From positions 308,387 through 372,386 of the forward strand of contig NW_022985467.1 of assembly GCF_010093595.1 (NCBI RefSeq): DNA of 64,000 nt, in the 5' to 3' direction. Below the pieces are notes generated by a model. It searched no databases, was not told the origin of the DNA, and worked only from the letters and a program-made list of their open reading frames with translations. This DNA comes from Mytilinidion resinicola (lineage: Eukaryota; Ascomycota; Dothideomycetes; Mytilinidiales; Mytilinidiaceae). This document shows, one piece after another, positions 29,704-41,461 of the stretch. The position numbers were made by a program, and so were the translations under genes. Within the stretch, counting starts at the first letter, position 1; each line of letters opens with the position of its first letter.

Positions 29704-30294
29704 TCACTCATAGTCCCCTTCGGCATCCATCTCATCATCCACCACAAACCCATCACCGCCATCGTACTTGTCATTCTCACCACCCTCATCTTCCTCGTCA
29801 TCCCCATCTCCACCCGTCGCAGCACCGCTCGGTCTCCGCGCCGGCCCACTCCCGCGATATGTTTCCTTCGGTCCTGCATCCCCGGCAGACTCCTTCGCTA
29901 CGGCATCGCAAGCATCGATCCAGTCTGCGTAGACGTCTACACCGGCGGACATGACTGCGCGTCTTTGTTAGCTGAGGCTCGGCTCGCGAAAGTTCCCAGA
30001 CTCCGCCTCGTCGCAAAACACATAGTAGGAGTCCAAAAGAAAAGATGGGCATACAGTTGATATTCGTCTGGAAGTTCTGACCACACACTTTGCACTGCAG
30101 ACTACCGATTCCGAGTTTCTTTTCGAGGGTCACAGAGACGGAGTTCTCGTGGTTGCAGAAGAGGCATTGGAAGGTTGTGGGAAGTTTTTCCTTCTATAGA
30201 CGCGACTGTGTTAGTAGTTTCGCAAGAAGAGATGGAATGAGGTTCGTACCTTCTTCGCCGCCACGGGCTTTGAGGCCTTCTTGCGTTTGCCCAT
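29704..30294 (-). CDS. ELF1: Transcription elongation factor ELF1 (zinc ribbon)
   Basis: Three exons (30294-30250, 30193-30055, 29954-29704) give 144 aa. It starts MGKRKKASKPVAAKK, a basic N-terminus typical of Elf1. The zinc ribbon is CLFC and CKVC (FQCLFCNHENSVSVTLEKKL, LQCKVCGQNFQT), followed by the conserved GVDVYADWIDACD helix, which sits across the last intron. The C-terminus is acidic (GDGDDEEDEGGEND), as in fungal orthologs. Elf1 associates with elongating RNA polymerase II and helps passage through chromatin. It converges with UPRT, leaving about 340 bp between the stops. Confidence 0.93.
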
Positions 30295-30847
30295 GGTGTT
30301 GTAGTGGTGAGGTTGTAGTGACTTTCACGTGCGAAGTCTATCAGGTGGTAGTAATTGTGGTGAAGAAACACGACACTGCGAAGCGTAGACAAAAGAACCC
30401 GCCGCTAATGATGCACCTAATAATGGAAGAAAGAGTGAATGCGTTCCTGCATCGCTCCGATCCGGCACGCCAAGAGCCTCATCCTCACCGCCCGATAAGC
30501 AGCCCCAATCAGCTCTCCCCACCCCTCGCCGACGGAGCTCTCCGCGATGCATCGTGCAACAGCTCACGTCCACCTTCCAATTAGCTACAAGACCACAGTT
30601 TTCTATTTAAGGCGGCCATTCCCGCGCCGCTTCTGTCCTTCTTTCCTCTTCTTTTTTTTGCCTCTCCCGTTTTTCCTTGGAGGGGTCACCACACGCTTCA
30701 ATTCCATCCCACTCTTCACGTCTATCCTTTGTCTCAAGCTAGCCGCAAGGGAGGATTGACTAAGTAGTCTTTCGGCGTCAGCACGTCTCACATTGTCAAT
30801 TGTAATCCAGTCAATCGGGCTTTTGTCTCGACTTCACAACTGCAGCC

Positions 30848-33119
30848 ATGGCTTCAAACACAAGCGATCCTGTGCTTGCTCAGATATTGGAGGGGCTGGC
30901 GGCGCTCCGGAAGGACAATGCTACCCTCGCGTCAGCGGTTGACGAGATCAACGGCCGTGTGAACATGTTGGCGGGGGTCAAGCAGCTTCATGATGTTGCT
31001 GCTGCGGCGAATGGCTCCTCAGCGCCTGCGAAGGCGGAGGAGAAGCCAAAGGAGACTGTTGCGAGCCTCAGTGAGACATATGAGGGTGCCCCCACTGCTG
31101 CCGAAGTGCCTAAGGAACGCCGTGCTAGCACTACCTCCAAGATCATCCTTACAAGTTATCCTGGTCAGGCGGGCGTAGACCCATTGCCTATGGATTGGGG
31201 CAATAAGGATCCGAATGTTCGAGGACCAGTTGTAGTATCAAGGCACCCGGGCACCATCCGTCGACGAAATGGTATGCCAATTTCTCTTTGTCAGCCCCTT
31301 TTCTATCAACCTACTCACACCCCTAAGCAATCGGCGCCCACGGCGGTTCCTACTCCATCTACCACGCCCTCGCCGTCGCCAGCAAAGAGCTCGACGTCTC
31401 GCACAAGCCCGATTTCACCAACACCGAGCCCGCCGCCGACATAGGACCATTCCCGCAATGGAGCGATGCCAAGAAGATCGTCTCCATGGACCCTCTAGGC
31501 CACCTCGCCCCCTGGCTCTTCGCTGAGACGATCACAAAGGACAATGTCGAGATCAGGCCCACCATCGCTATCACCCGCGCGCACATGAAGCTGCCCGAGC
31601 TCGAAGAGAGCGTTCGGAAAGGGCGCCTTGTACCGGATGGCAAGATCTGCCTCAATTCGTCTGGAGAGCTAGCAGTGACCAAGTTCGCGGTTGAGCCCGT
31701 ATGGTATCTGCCTGGTGTAGCGGAGAGGTTTGGAATCGATGAGGGAACGCTGAGGAGGGCGTTGTTTGAGGAAACGGGCGGATCTTACCCCGAGCTCATC
31801 ACTCGTGGCGATATCAAGCTCTTCCTCCCGCCCATCGGTGGTCTGACAGTCTACTGCTTCGGCGACCCAGCCAAGATGTCTGATCCCAACGTGCGTCTTG
31901 CGCTGCGCGTACACGACGAGTGCAATGGCTCGGACGTCTTCGGTAGCGATATCTGCACATGCCGTCCATACCTCATCTTCGGCGTCGAGGAGGCGGTCAA
32001 GGAGGCGCAGAAGGGTGGTTCCGGCGTTGTGATTTACTTCCGAAAGGAGGGTCGCGCGCTGGGCGAAGTGACAAAGTATCTAGTCTACAATGCTCGCAAG
32101 CGTGGCACTGATCGCGCGAGTGAGTACTTCCAGCGGACGGAGAATATCGCGGGTGTCAAGGATATGCGGTTCCAGGCGTTGATGCCGGATGTGAGTTTTG
32201 TCCCTTTCTCCCCCCTTTCTACCCCCGCAGAAATTGATCGCCGTCTCAATATTCGACGTTTCTTCAGAGTGAAGGTTGCTTGGGGTGTACTCCACATGTA
32301 CCGCTCGATGCACAACATGACTTCATTTACTAACCGTCGTACGCGCGCAGATCCTGCATTGGTTGGGAATCACCAAGATCGATCGCATGCTCAGCATGTC
32401 CAAGTACGTCTTACCACCCCTCACACTACATCACTACCTCTCAACACCATGCCCCCAATTTCCCAAACTTCCCCACTTTGTGCTCCCCCAACAGTATGCA
32501 CAGAACACGAGCTTTGCCACATCACGATCGGCCGTCCCACTCCACACGTTCAGAGCTGCAACAGCAATCACTAACCTATCTATACACAGCATGAAACACG
32601 ACGCCATCGTCGAGCAAGGCATCCCCATCCTCGAGCGCGTCCCAATCCCCGACGACATGATCCCGGAAGACAGCCGCGTCGAGATAGACGCCAAGATCCA
32701 TGCTGGCTACTGTACGTCCAACCCCTTTCTATTTCACTTCGTGTCCAGGTGGTGATCGTCCGGCCGGATCGGCATACCCCATCCTTCCGTGTGGCGGGCT
32801 AGCAGTTCTAGACGCGCTTGGCTGGCGTGTCGATCGTCACATGTGGGGTAGAGGGGTGGTGGACTCCTGTAGGAATGGCGATCGATCTGGGCTGGAACGA
32901 GAGAGGCGATAGTGATGGCGATGTTTTCACGTTTTAGGCTTGAGTGTTTTGTGCTCTGAAGCTAACACAGCGTAGTCACGACGGGCCATGTCATGTCGAT
33001 GGAGGAACTGCAGAACGTGAAGGGCAGAGGATGGGATGATGTCGATGTGAGTTTTTCTGCCCCCCGTCTACATCCTCCGCAAAGGCTCTTCTTCTCTAAC
33101 ACTACTCTACCAGCACTGA
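30848..33119 (+). CDS. URC1: URC1, GTP-cyclohydrolase-II-like protein of uracil catabolism
   Basis: Six exons (30848-31271, 31328-32190, 32351-32403, 32590-32711, 32976-33046, 33114-33119) give 512 aa, all joints in frame. The last exon is only CAC TGA. After a helical N-terminus comes RRRNAIGAHGGSYSIYHALA, the URC1-specific region, and then the GTP-cyclohydrolase-II fold. The zinc ligands are Cys-x10-Cys-x-Cys in the segment CNGSDVFGSDICTC, and the catalytic region includes IYFRKEGRALGEVTKYL. Family knowledge: URC1 is needed in yeasts for growth on uracil as nitrogen source; its exact reaction is not settled. The distance to UPRT suggests a small uracil-metabolism neighbourhood. Confidence 0.93.
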
Positions 33120-36100
33120 ACTCCCCAACCCACGACTATATCAGCGGAGCGGTCGATGTGGCTGATGGGTAATGGGGATGAGAGGGTAGGGTTTCGCGAC
33201 GAGCTGGGGCAAGGGCGGAAGCTATAGAGCCTATCCGTGGTTCTTGTGCGCGTTGAGAGTGTGCAAATCTATTCACGAGCAATTGCGAGAAAGGTGCTTT
33301 GGTGTCTTGTGCGACGGCTTTTAGATTGGGTGGACTTTGTTTGCGAAAATATGAATGAAGGAATTATGAAGCGATCTCTCGGTGCTGAAAGGTTGTGACT
33401 AGGAACGCGTAATTAAAGGACGATAGCGAAGCAGCTTGGCTCTTCCCAGCCCCTTCGGCATGTCTCACAGTCTTTCATGCCACGACAGGACGCTGAGTAC
33501 GGCAGATCGAGAGTATGGAGGGGTCTTGGTGATGAGGGTGTACTGAATGGTAGAAGCGCTGTACGAACGCTTTGGATATTGTCACCGCGTCAATGGGGTT
33601 CCTTGAAGCGGACGAACGAGAGAGAGTTCACAGCAAATCGCGAATGGGAAATGGCCGCGCGAACGCCGTGCAAGTTACCACGGCATCATCGAGGTTCCAT
33701 GTAGCAGCAGAGGCAAAGGAGAGGTTGCAGGGCTTCTGATAAGCTGGGATGCCCGGAGTTTGCGACGACCTGCTTTCATCCCCACTCCTGCTTCAGGCCC
33801 TCGAAGTCCTTCGGAGGAAGTCCGAACTCGAATCCTGCGGTCGAGAAACCATCCCACGCGCAATCCTGCGGGGATGGGAAGTGTGCAAGACGGAGGAAAG
33901 CGTCATCGCTTACGGTTGAGAGCGAAGCCGAGTACAGTACTTGTTTACCTACCAGTTGCTGCCTGGAACAAGCTCTCTGTCTCAACAGGCTTGTACAGAT
34001 CACCCGGGCCAGCACGCTGAGGATAAGCAAAACACCATAGGGTCCGGTTTGTTCCTTTCCCCGCACGGCGTCGCAGCCGTTGTGGAGTCTGACATGCATC
34101 TCCGCCGCGCACCTGACACTGGCAGCAGCAAGTAAGAAAGCACCCGCGAGGCTGACGTCTTCGACTCGACGGTCTGACAGCCAGTGAACGCGCCGGGAGC
34201 CGGATTTCTCGTCGTCGAAGCGGGTGATTCGCTCCGGCGCGGGCCGTTGGCGCTGTTTGGCGAGGTTGGGGGGATTCCCGCTATCGGCACCTACATAAGC
34301 AGATTTTTTGGGCGCTGAGTGGGATTATTAGAGTTGTAAAACGGGTTTACTGCTGGTAGCGAAGGATGATAGCAGTGGGGAGGAGCCAGTGGAGGAGGGC
34401 GGAGTTTAATCTTCGGCACTGTGGCTATGTGTAAAAAGGGAAGGGAGCGGCAGCGTTATGGTGTTAGTAAGAAGAGAACGCGCAGATAGTTTATCTCTAG
34501 TTCATCAGGAGATGAAATTGTGGAGAGTTGCAGATGGCGGTGATATAGCAAGGGTTTTGATAGAAGGTCCAGATGCGTCGCAAGATTTGGCCTCGTTTGG
34601 GCAAAGATATGGAGAGCATGGAGAGGTACTTCCCAACTCAGCCCTCACCGTGCGAGGCTGTCGTGGATTCGGCGGTACCGGACTCCCGTAGTGGTGTGCA
34701 CACCTGTGGCCTCATCCACGGCTAGGGCTGCTCGCATATGCCATGCTGCCCGTCGCGAGGGTGTGCTGCCCGGTCGCGTCGCCAGGGGTGCAAAGTCCGG
34801 ACGAGTGGGCTGCAGGCACCCTGCGAGCTGTCACTGAGGGCCGAGACACTCGATTGGGATGCATTACAGCGCTTCCGAAACCTCCGACGCACTGGCTGTC
34901 TAGGAGGGTAAGTTTCAGCGCCGGAAAGCACGCTGCTGCACTGGTCCACGCGATGCGGGAGTGGGATGCAAGGCGTGAGGTGGGCTGGTTTGGGAGACTG
35001 GCGGCCAGCGTGCGTCGCAGGCGCTGTACGTGTCGTGCTCGAAGTGGTTGTGCTGCGTGTCGGCTGGGCAATGAGGGCACGAGTCGGGACGAAGAGCGAT
35101 GACGACAAGACTTGGACAGAGATGCCAGGCGAGGGGAGTCACGATGGTGAGCGCGTGGGAGACAAAAGAAACGGCGGGAGTCTGCGGAGGAAGAGGCAAT
35201 CATCGTGGTCGCGGCGTGGGCGAGCGATGAGCGATGAGCGCTGATCGATGATGAGAGCGGGCAGCAGCGGGAGACTCATCCGCGAATCCTTCCAGGTTCC
35301 CTGATGCTTTCATTCCAAAAACCTTGGATTCGGACCAGGAGAGGTATCCAAGTATCATGGATCCAAGTCTCCCACGCGTATCTCCAAGCACGCCACTCCC
35401 CGGCAGCCTCCCGGTGTTGGGACTCCAGGCGCTGACGTCCGGCCATGCCTGCGGTTTGATCCCCAGCACAGTCCGAACTCGACTGGCGATAGACAGGGAG
35501 CGTGGCGGCCAGGCCAGCCCTCCCGCGCTCCCCGTCGCCGATGGAGGCCATGATGCCAATCAGGGACACATATAACCTGCCCTAACCTCCCATCAACCAC
35601 CCAGCTCCCTGCCCGCCGACTGCTGCTGCAACAGCACACGCTTCACGCTTCATGCCTCGCACCATTATTTTGATTGAGTGAATGACTTGCTCCAGCCCCG
35701 CTCGCCCAAGCCCGGCAATCCACTTTCACGCTGCATTGCAGCCACCCACCGCTCTCCACGCCGCTGACTCGCACCCGCTTCGCACGGTACGGCTGACAGC
35801 GCAGCGGTGCTGCAGCGGAGCGACGGCACAAGCAAAAAAAGACAACGGGCCCACGCCTGCATAACCGCCCTAGTCAGCCAACGCATGGGATCCCAGCGGC
35901 GGATATATACCGAGCAGTGAATTGCACCGGCCCTGCTTGTTCTCAGCTCGCCCCGTGGAACTCAAATTAGTCGAGACTCGCTGCTGACTGACGTTGGCAT
36001 TACTTCTACTCGACACTACAAAGCCACGACGTGACCCTCGCCTGACTACGAACCTTTCACGACTCGACTACGACTTTACGACTGCGCATTTATTGCTGCC

Positions 36101-36180
36101 TACGATACCTCAACGATTCAACGACTTACGACCCTACCTCGCTGCCTGTCTTCCCATCTGCCACTAGACCAACATCCAAA
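33120..36180. other. Three-kilobase intergenic region
   Basis: Many overlapping open frames on both strands lack any family resemblance and are probably composition effects of GC-rich non-coding DNA. A TATATA motif at about 35903, 275 bp before the next ATG, followed by a C/A-rich leader with repeated CGACT-type words (35960-36140), looks like the promoter and 5' UTR of the gene at 36181. I see no RNA gene or transposon. Confidence 0.45.
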
Positions 36181-36639
36181 ATGGCGAACCGCTTATACAT
36201 CTCCCTCCCAGCGCCCTGCCCAGCAAAGCCCGCCAACCGCCGCCCTCCGCTCACGCCCTCTACTGTCTCAGCGCCTTCACTGAGCGCGTGTACACCCACC
36301 GTGTCCCGCCGTGACAGTGGCAGCGGCAGTCCCACCAAGGCGACGTCACTGCTTGCAAAGGTAGCATCGCACCCCTCAACGCCACGCCGCGGTATGACAC
36401 CTGCGTCCTCGCCACTTCCCTCGCCCACACCGAAGTCACCAGAGGAGCACGACTCGCCACTGTACGAGAAGGACGGAAGGCCAATGATTTGGAGACACGA
36501 CTCGGCACGCCACTTCCACAGGCATCAGTCGCAAGACGGTTACATCAGCTTCCCAGATTTCGAGAAGTTCTGCCAGACTCAAGAGTACCAGACAAGAGAT
36601 GAGCACCAAAATGCTCAAAGAACGGCAGTGAAGACGTGA
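36181..36639 (+). CDS. Small Ser/Pro-rich fungal protein of unknown function
   Basis: An intronless frame of 152 aa starting MANRLYISLPAPCPAKPANR. The first ~100 residues are Ser/Thr/Pro-rich with several SP/TP sites, likely disordered and a good kinase target. The C-terminal third (PMIWRHDSARHFHRHQSQDGY, then ISFPDFEKFCQTQ) is more structured-looking and His/aromatic-rich. It has no signal peptide or membrane segment. I do not recognise a named family. The ATG is preceded by a strong fungal-type leader and TATA box, which supports a real, well-expressed gene. Confidence 0.65.
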   Translation: MANRLYISLPAPCPAKPANRRPPLTPSTVSAPSLSACTPTVSRRDSGSGSPTKATSLLAKVASHPSTPRRGMTPASSPLPSPTPKSPEEHDSPLYEKDGRPMIWRHDSARHFHRHQSQDGYISFPDFEKFCQTQEYQTRDEHQNAQRTAVKT

Positions 36640-37551
36640 AGCGACGCGCGGAAAGAAGGATGGAATGTGCTTCAAAGAGGAAGTACTCTGCTGAGACTGG
36701 GAAAGTCTCAGCCTAATCAACAAACAAATGTCTTACTACGACTTTTATCTTCCGCGTTATCGGAGGTTACACCGTGTTTTGGGAATATCCAGTTGTTAAA
36801 AGGAGACGGAGGGGTGTGTGGTCGATAGGGCGAAGTCCCTCGGGGATCGAAGAGCACAACAGCACCCATCGGCTCCATGGCCTGATTCAAGGCGGCATTT
36901 CTTGCAGAACCCCGTCAGAAGAAAGTTACCGCCTGAATGGTTCCGCTTCTACTACGGAGTGCGCAAGCGACAGTCACTAGCCATCTTCATGAGACAAGTT
37001 TCTAGTCTGCTATCCTCCTGGAAGCCGCTGTCATATTGTTCTTGGTGTGTACGACCGCATCAATTAGCTTTCATCAGCTTCGTCTCGAATGGAGGGTTTA
37101 TAGCGGGAATGGTTGGGGAACTGGCGCATTCGACGCCTCATCCTGGGATAGCGGTCACTGCTATTGAGCAGCTCATCAGCATCGATAGTTGCTTCTTGAG
37201 GCTGGAGTGGAGGGAATGTCAGGTCGAGGAGGATCTGTTCTCCCAGCGCCGGCGTTTGCGGAGTATGTAAATAGACGCTCTTGCTAGCGTTCAGTTATTC
37301 AATTTAATATATGATACCACGAGATATAAAGATAATCTTTGGCAGTGCCGTGCCGTGATTTCGATGCTATGAAATTCAAGATGCTCTTGTCCCAGATCGG
37401 CGTTCAGGTTTGTGAGTGCCAAGGCCGGAAAAACCTGACCTCCGGACTCGCTTCGGAAGGAGCCCACGACCGCCCACCCGCAAAATCAACTTGACGACGA
37501 CCTCGCGCATCTCCAACCTCACGTCTATTCCAGCACAACAGTCTATCCAAT
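36640..37551. other. Intergenic, no gene seen
   Basis: The plus-strand frame at 36818-37270 lacks motifs. The AT-rich stretch 37280-37340 probably holds 3' processing signals of the upstream gene. The last 100 bp are the leader of the ribosomal-protein gene. Confidence 0.45.
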
Positions 37552-38769
37552 ATGGCTGTCGGGTACGTCAAAATCCAATCTCCCCATCACGGTCGCCATT
37601 TTGCTCCGGACATTGCTTTGTGGACCACCCGCACGACCAAGGAATCTTCATATCAACATCAAAGCGCAGATAGTGGCGGCATGGCTTTGAGAAGATCTTT
37701 GGGATGTGCGAGACTCTGCAAAGTAATTCTAGAGCATGCACATTTAGCTTTTGACTGCGCTTTCAAAGAACTTGGCTAACATCACTTTTCTTACAGCAAG
37801 AACAAGGTACATGAAACCAGAACCACTCGCATCACACTCCGACGCATACTAAAAAATCGACCAGAGACTTTCCAAGGGAAAGAAGGGCCTCAAGAAGCGA
37901 ACCGACCCCTTCGCGAAGAAGGACTGGTACAACATCAAGGGTGAGATTGGCAGACGACTTCGCACACTTGGATGCCATACTGAAGGAAATACCAGCACCC
38001 GGCACCTTCCAGGTCCGCGATGTCGGCAAGACGCTCGTAAACCGAACCACCGGTCTCAAGAACGCCAACGACGCCCTCAAGGGCCGGATAGTCGAGGTCT
38101 CGCTCGCCGATCTGCAGAAGGATGAGGACCACGCGTTCCGCAAGGTCAAGCTACGCGTCGACGAGGTGCAGGGCAAGAACTGCCTGACCAACTTCCACGG
38201 CCTCGACTTCACCTCGGACAAGCTGCGCTCGCTGGTGCGCAAGTGGCAAACCCTCATCGAGGCCAACGTCGTCGTCAAGACCACCGACGACTACCTCCTC
38301 CGCCTTTTCGCCATCGCCTTCACCAAGAGGCGGCCCAACCAGATCAAGAAGACCACCTATGCGGCGACTTCGCAGATCCGCGCCATCAGGAAGAAGATGA
38401 CCGAGATCATGCAGCGTGAGGCTAGCAGCTGCACGCTTTCTCAGCTTACCCAGAAGCTGATCCCCGAGGTCATCGGCCGCGAGATTGAGAAGGCGGCGCA
38501 GGGCATCTACCCGCTCCAAAATGTATTTTCACAATTCTCGAGACTCTAACGTAGCATTATGCTAACGATTCTCAGGTGCACGTACGAAAAGTCAAGCTTT
38601 TGAAGTCACCGAAGTTCGACCTGGGCGCTCTGCTCGGTCTACATGGCGAGTCTTCGGCGAACGATTCGGGAGAGAAGGCATGTTCCCACCACCCCACTCA
38701 CATTCTACCACTTCTAACGAACCCCAGGTCGAGCGGGAATTCAAGGAGACTGTCCTCGAGACCGTCTAG
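37552..38769 (+). CDS. RPS1: 40S ribosomal protein eS1 (S1/S3a)
   Basis: Six exons give 255 aa, the usual eS1 length: 37552-37562 (11 nt), 37797-37806 (10-nt microexon), 37865-37940, 37996-38522, 38576-38677, 38728-38769. Together they read [15 protein letters not shown]...[14 protein letters not shown], then [37 protein letters not shown] and [20 protein letters not shown], all hallmark eS1 segments. The last intron begins GCATGT after AAG, a GC-AG intron. Cytosolic, part of the small ribosomal subunit near the mRNA exit. The intron-dense 5' end is typical of fungal ribosomal-protein genes, where introns often influence expression. Confidence 0.94.
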
Positions 38770-40266
38770 ATTCGGCTTCGCACTAAAAGTGTGGGTTGCT
38801 GACGAATTAGTTGACGACTGGTTGTTGGGGCTCGGCTTCTTTTCTCATTGGCATCGGTCAAAGGTGTTTTCTGTTCAAAGGTTATCAACACAATGACCAA
38901 AAAATCGAATCAAGTAGCTTGAACTCATCACCGGTTTCTGCTATACGTCTTGGAATGAGGAGAGAGAAAGCGATGCCAGGGGAGTGGGGACGGTGAAAGA
39001 GGCACGGAGCGAGCGTGTGCGTGCTGTGAGGATAATGAGACAGCTTGCCCAACACGCCCCCCTCCCTTCGATCTCTCGTGAAGCTCGGTCAAGCCAACCG
39101 CTGTATGCCTCTCGAGGCCCTCAATCCCTGGCCTCCCACACTCTCAGTCCCTTCAAGAAACAACCCTACGATACTAACCAAACTCGCCCCACCAGGGCTC
39201 ACCCTTAGCCCANNNNNNNNNNNNNNNNNNNNNNNNNNNNNNNNNNNNNNNNNNNNNNNNNNCATCTCCCCAGCCAAGATCTTACCTCACCACGCACAAA
39301 CCGGCTCCTGAATCCCAGAATGTTCCAATATCCCATTTTAACTCCGTTTTTCTCTCTTCCGTTTCAAAAACACGTAACACCGTTGTTTAGCGTTATCCTT
39401 AGTGCGGCGTAGCGGGAGGCGCCCCGGCACCGCCGCCGGCCGGCCCGCCTACACGTGGCTGTTCTGGACACCGCTAGATCCTGGGCATCCGAGTGGATTC
39501 CAATTTGACTTCGGCCGGGTCCTGCCGAGCTACTGTACAATAGCTAAGGGTGTTGACGTGCGAAGTGGTGGCGGGTGAGGTGGCGGGTTCACCGCTGTTT
39601 CGGGGATCTGGAGAGGGGGGAGAGGGGAGAGAGTGGGGGGAGGATGTTCTGATCGGTGAGTGTGAGGGGATCACGAGGTGTGAGGGGGGGGCGGAGTTGG
39701 ATGGGAGGGTAGAAGTCGAGGTTCGGGGACGGGGGTGCATGGGGGAGGAAGTTGGTTGTGGGAGATGGGGGATGACGTCTGAGGTTGTGATGACGGTTTC
39801 TGCGGGATGAGAGCTTGGGCGGTTGGGTTTGGAGGTCTAGGGTATGCAGAGGGGATGCAGAGTGCTTGCAGACCTGTTTGGAGATGCAGGAGGATGTGGG
39901 ATGACGTCTGGGTATCGTTCTAGGGTGTGTGGTAGTGTGGGTAGGATGCAGTGAGTAGCATGCCGCTACGAAAGCGTCGTCTAACGGGTCTTATCTTGCT
40001 TGCATGTACCGGCTTCCGGTTCAATTGATTGGTACGTCTTGCGATGGTTCACTGAATAGTTAGAAGTTGTAGTATTCCGCTCTTGAATTTTGATGTAGTC
40101 GGCTTCATTCCAGCCTGCAGAGTGTTGTGTGAGCCTTCTCTGCATCCGGAAGCCGTGTTCTTCGATCTCCAGACTCGTCTCAGCTTAAGCAGTATCGTCT
40201 TCTTCCTTCCGCGGTCTCAGCTTAACCCTCGGCAGCTTTATGGCCCCTCAACAATCGTACGCAGCG
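38770..40266. other. Intergenic region with assembly gap
   Basis: No gene seen. It contains the run of N at 39213-39262 and a G-rich purine tract at 39611-39652 (GGAGAGGGGGGAGAGGGGAG and onward). Sequence across the gap may be missing, so a small gene could be hidden there. Confidence 0.45.
39213..39262. other. Assembly gap (50 N)
   Basis: Fifty consecutive N bases, a scaffold gap of nominal size. Distances across it are not reliable. Confidence 1.
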
Positions 40267-41127
40267 CTAATCCCGACTTCCCTCCAATGCCTTGCCCATA
40301 AACTTCCTCTTCGTAAAGCTCAGCCACCATTTGCTCGGCGTCGTCGCGCCATCCGCGTACACGCGGCCCAACAACCGCTGTGCTAGTTCCTGCCGCATCT
40401 GCATTATGTACTGCCGTAGCTGCTCTGCCTGGTTCCGGTCGCGGGGTGCCTCGAAGGCTTGGTTGAGGGGGAAAGAGGCGTCGCCGGGGATGGGGAAGTT
40501 GGTGTCTAGGGCGACGTTTGTGACGGACTGTATTGAGAGAGATATGTGTCAGCCCAGTTTCTTGGGTGCCTATTTGCTCCACCACTGTGGTTGTGTGGGT
40601 ATCGTGAACCTCGTCATCCTCCAGAAATCATACTGCAATTATGAAGGCCATTGATAGTGGGAGGAATTCAACAGTACCTTCTCCGCATCCCTCCGACTCA
40701 TTCCCGGCTTGATCTTCCCTAATATCTCGCTCACATATAGAATGCCGTAAATCAGCACGCGATCCGCGGGGCCCTTGATCTCGAAGTTGCGGAAGAAGGT
40801 GTTGGCGCGGAAGAGGGATAGTATCTCGTCTAGCGGGTCGTAGGACTCGTGTGAGGCGTCGATGGTGAGGTCGGTTACATCGGCGGGGAGGGGTGGGAGT
40901 TGCATTGCGGGGCCGCGCGTGCGGGTTCGGAGTGGGAGCAGGGCGAAGTTGCCTATGGATTGTTAGGGGCAACGTTTGGGGGTTCAAATTGGGAAGCGTA
41001 GAGAGACGGAGCGTACCGATTAGTTGCTGATTCGGCTCATCGAGGAAGACGGAGTGGTAGGCCTATTTGTAGTTGTTAGTATTGTGGGAGTGGGAAGAAG
41101 GATTGAAGAGCTGGGACGTACCGGCAT
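40267..41127 (-). CDS. ARC18: Arp2/3 complex subunit 3 (ARPC3/Arc18)
   Basis: Four exons (41127-41122, 41062-41017, 40952-40678, 40527-40267) give 195 aa. The first exon is only ATG CCG. Splicing yields MPAYHSVFLDEPNQQLIGNF, then LPLRTRTRGPA, SYDPLDEILSLFRANTFFRN, FEIKGPADRVLIYGILYVSE, and the C-terminal KWWLSFTKRKFMGK, all characteristic of ARPC3. The subunit is part of the seven-protein Arp2/3 complex that nucleates branched actin, at endocytic patches in fungi. It is divergent to RFC3, with 334 bp between start codons, so the two share a promoter region. Confidence 0.94.
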
Positions 41128-41461
41128 GATGGGTATATAGGCCTATTGAATGGCGACGACTTGGATAGTGGACGGAGAATGTAGAGCTTCTGTTGCTGTT
41201 GCGCTGACTGCGAAGCTTGACGTCGTATGTGGTGGTGAGCTCGTAGGGCTGAAGTGGGAGATTTATTACGGCTCGTTAGATTGAGATAAGGCCCGTAATA
41301 TATCCCTCAATTTACGCGTCTCGACTTCAGCGCGTCGTCCGTCTTGACATTATTACGTGCTCAGCTTCCCCGCGTACCTATCTTCCGTGTTTCTTGTACA
41401 TCCAAAATCACTCCTAGTTTTGCAACCGATCTCGTGTTTCTGACCCCGAAACTTCTTCAAA

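Noticed and set aside
33477..35640. Several open frames of 60-160 codons on both strands
   Set aside because: Overlapping, motif-free, and in GC-rich non-coding sequence between URC1 and the gene at 36181.
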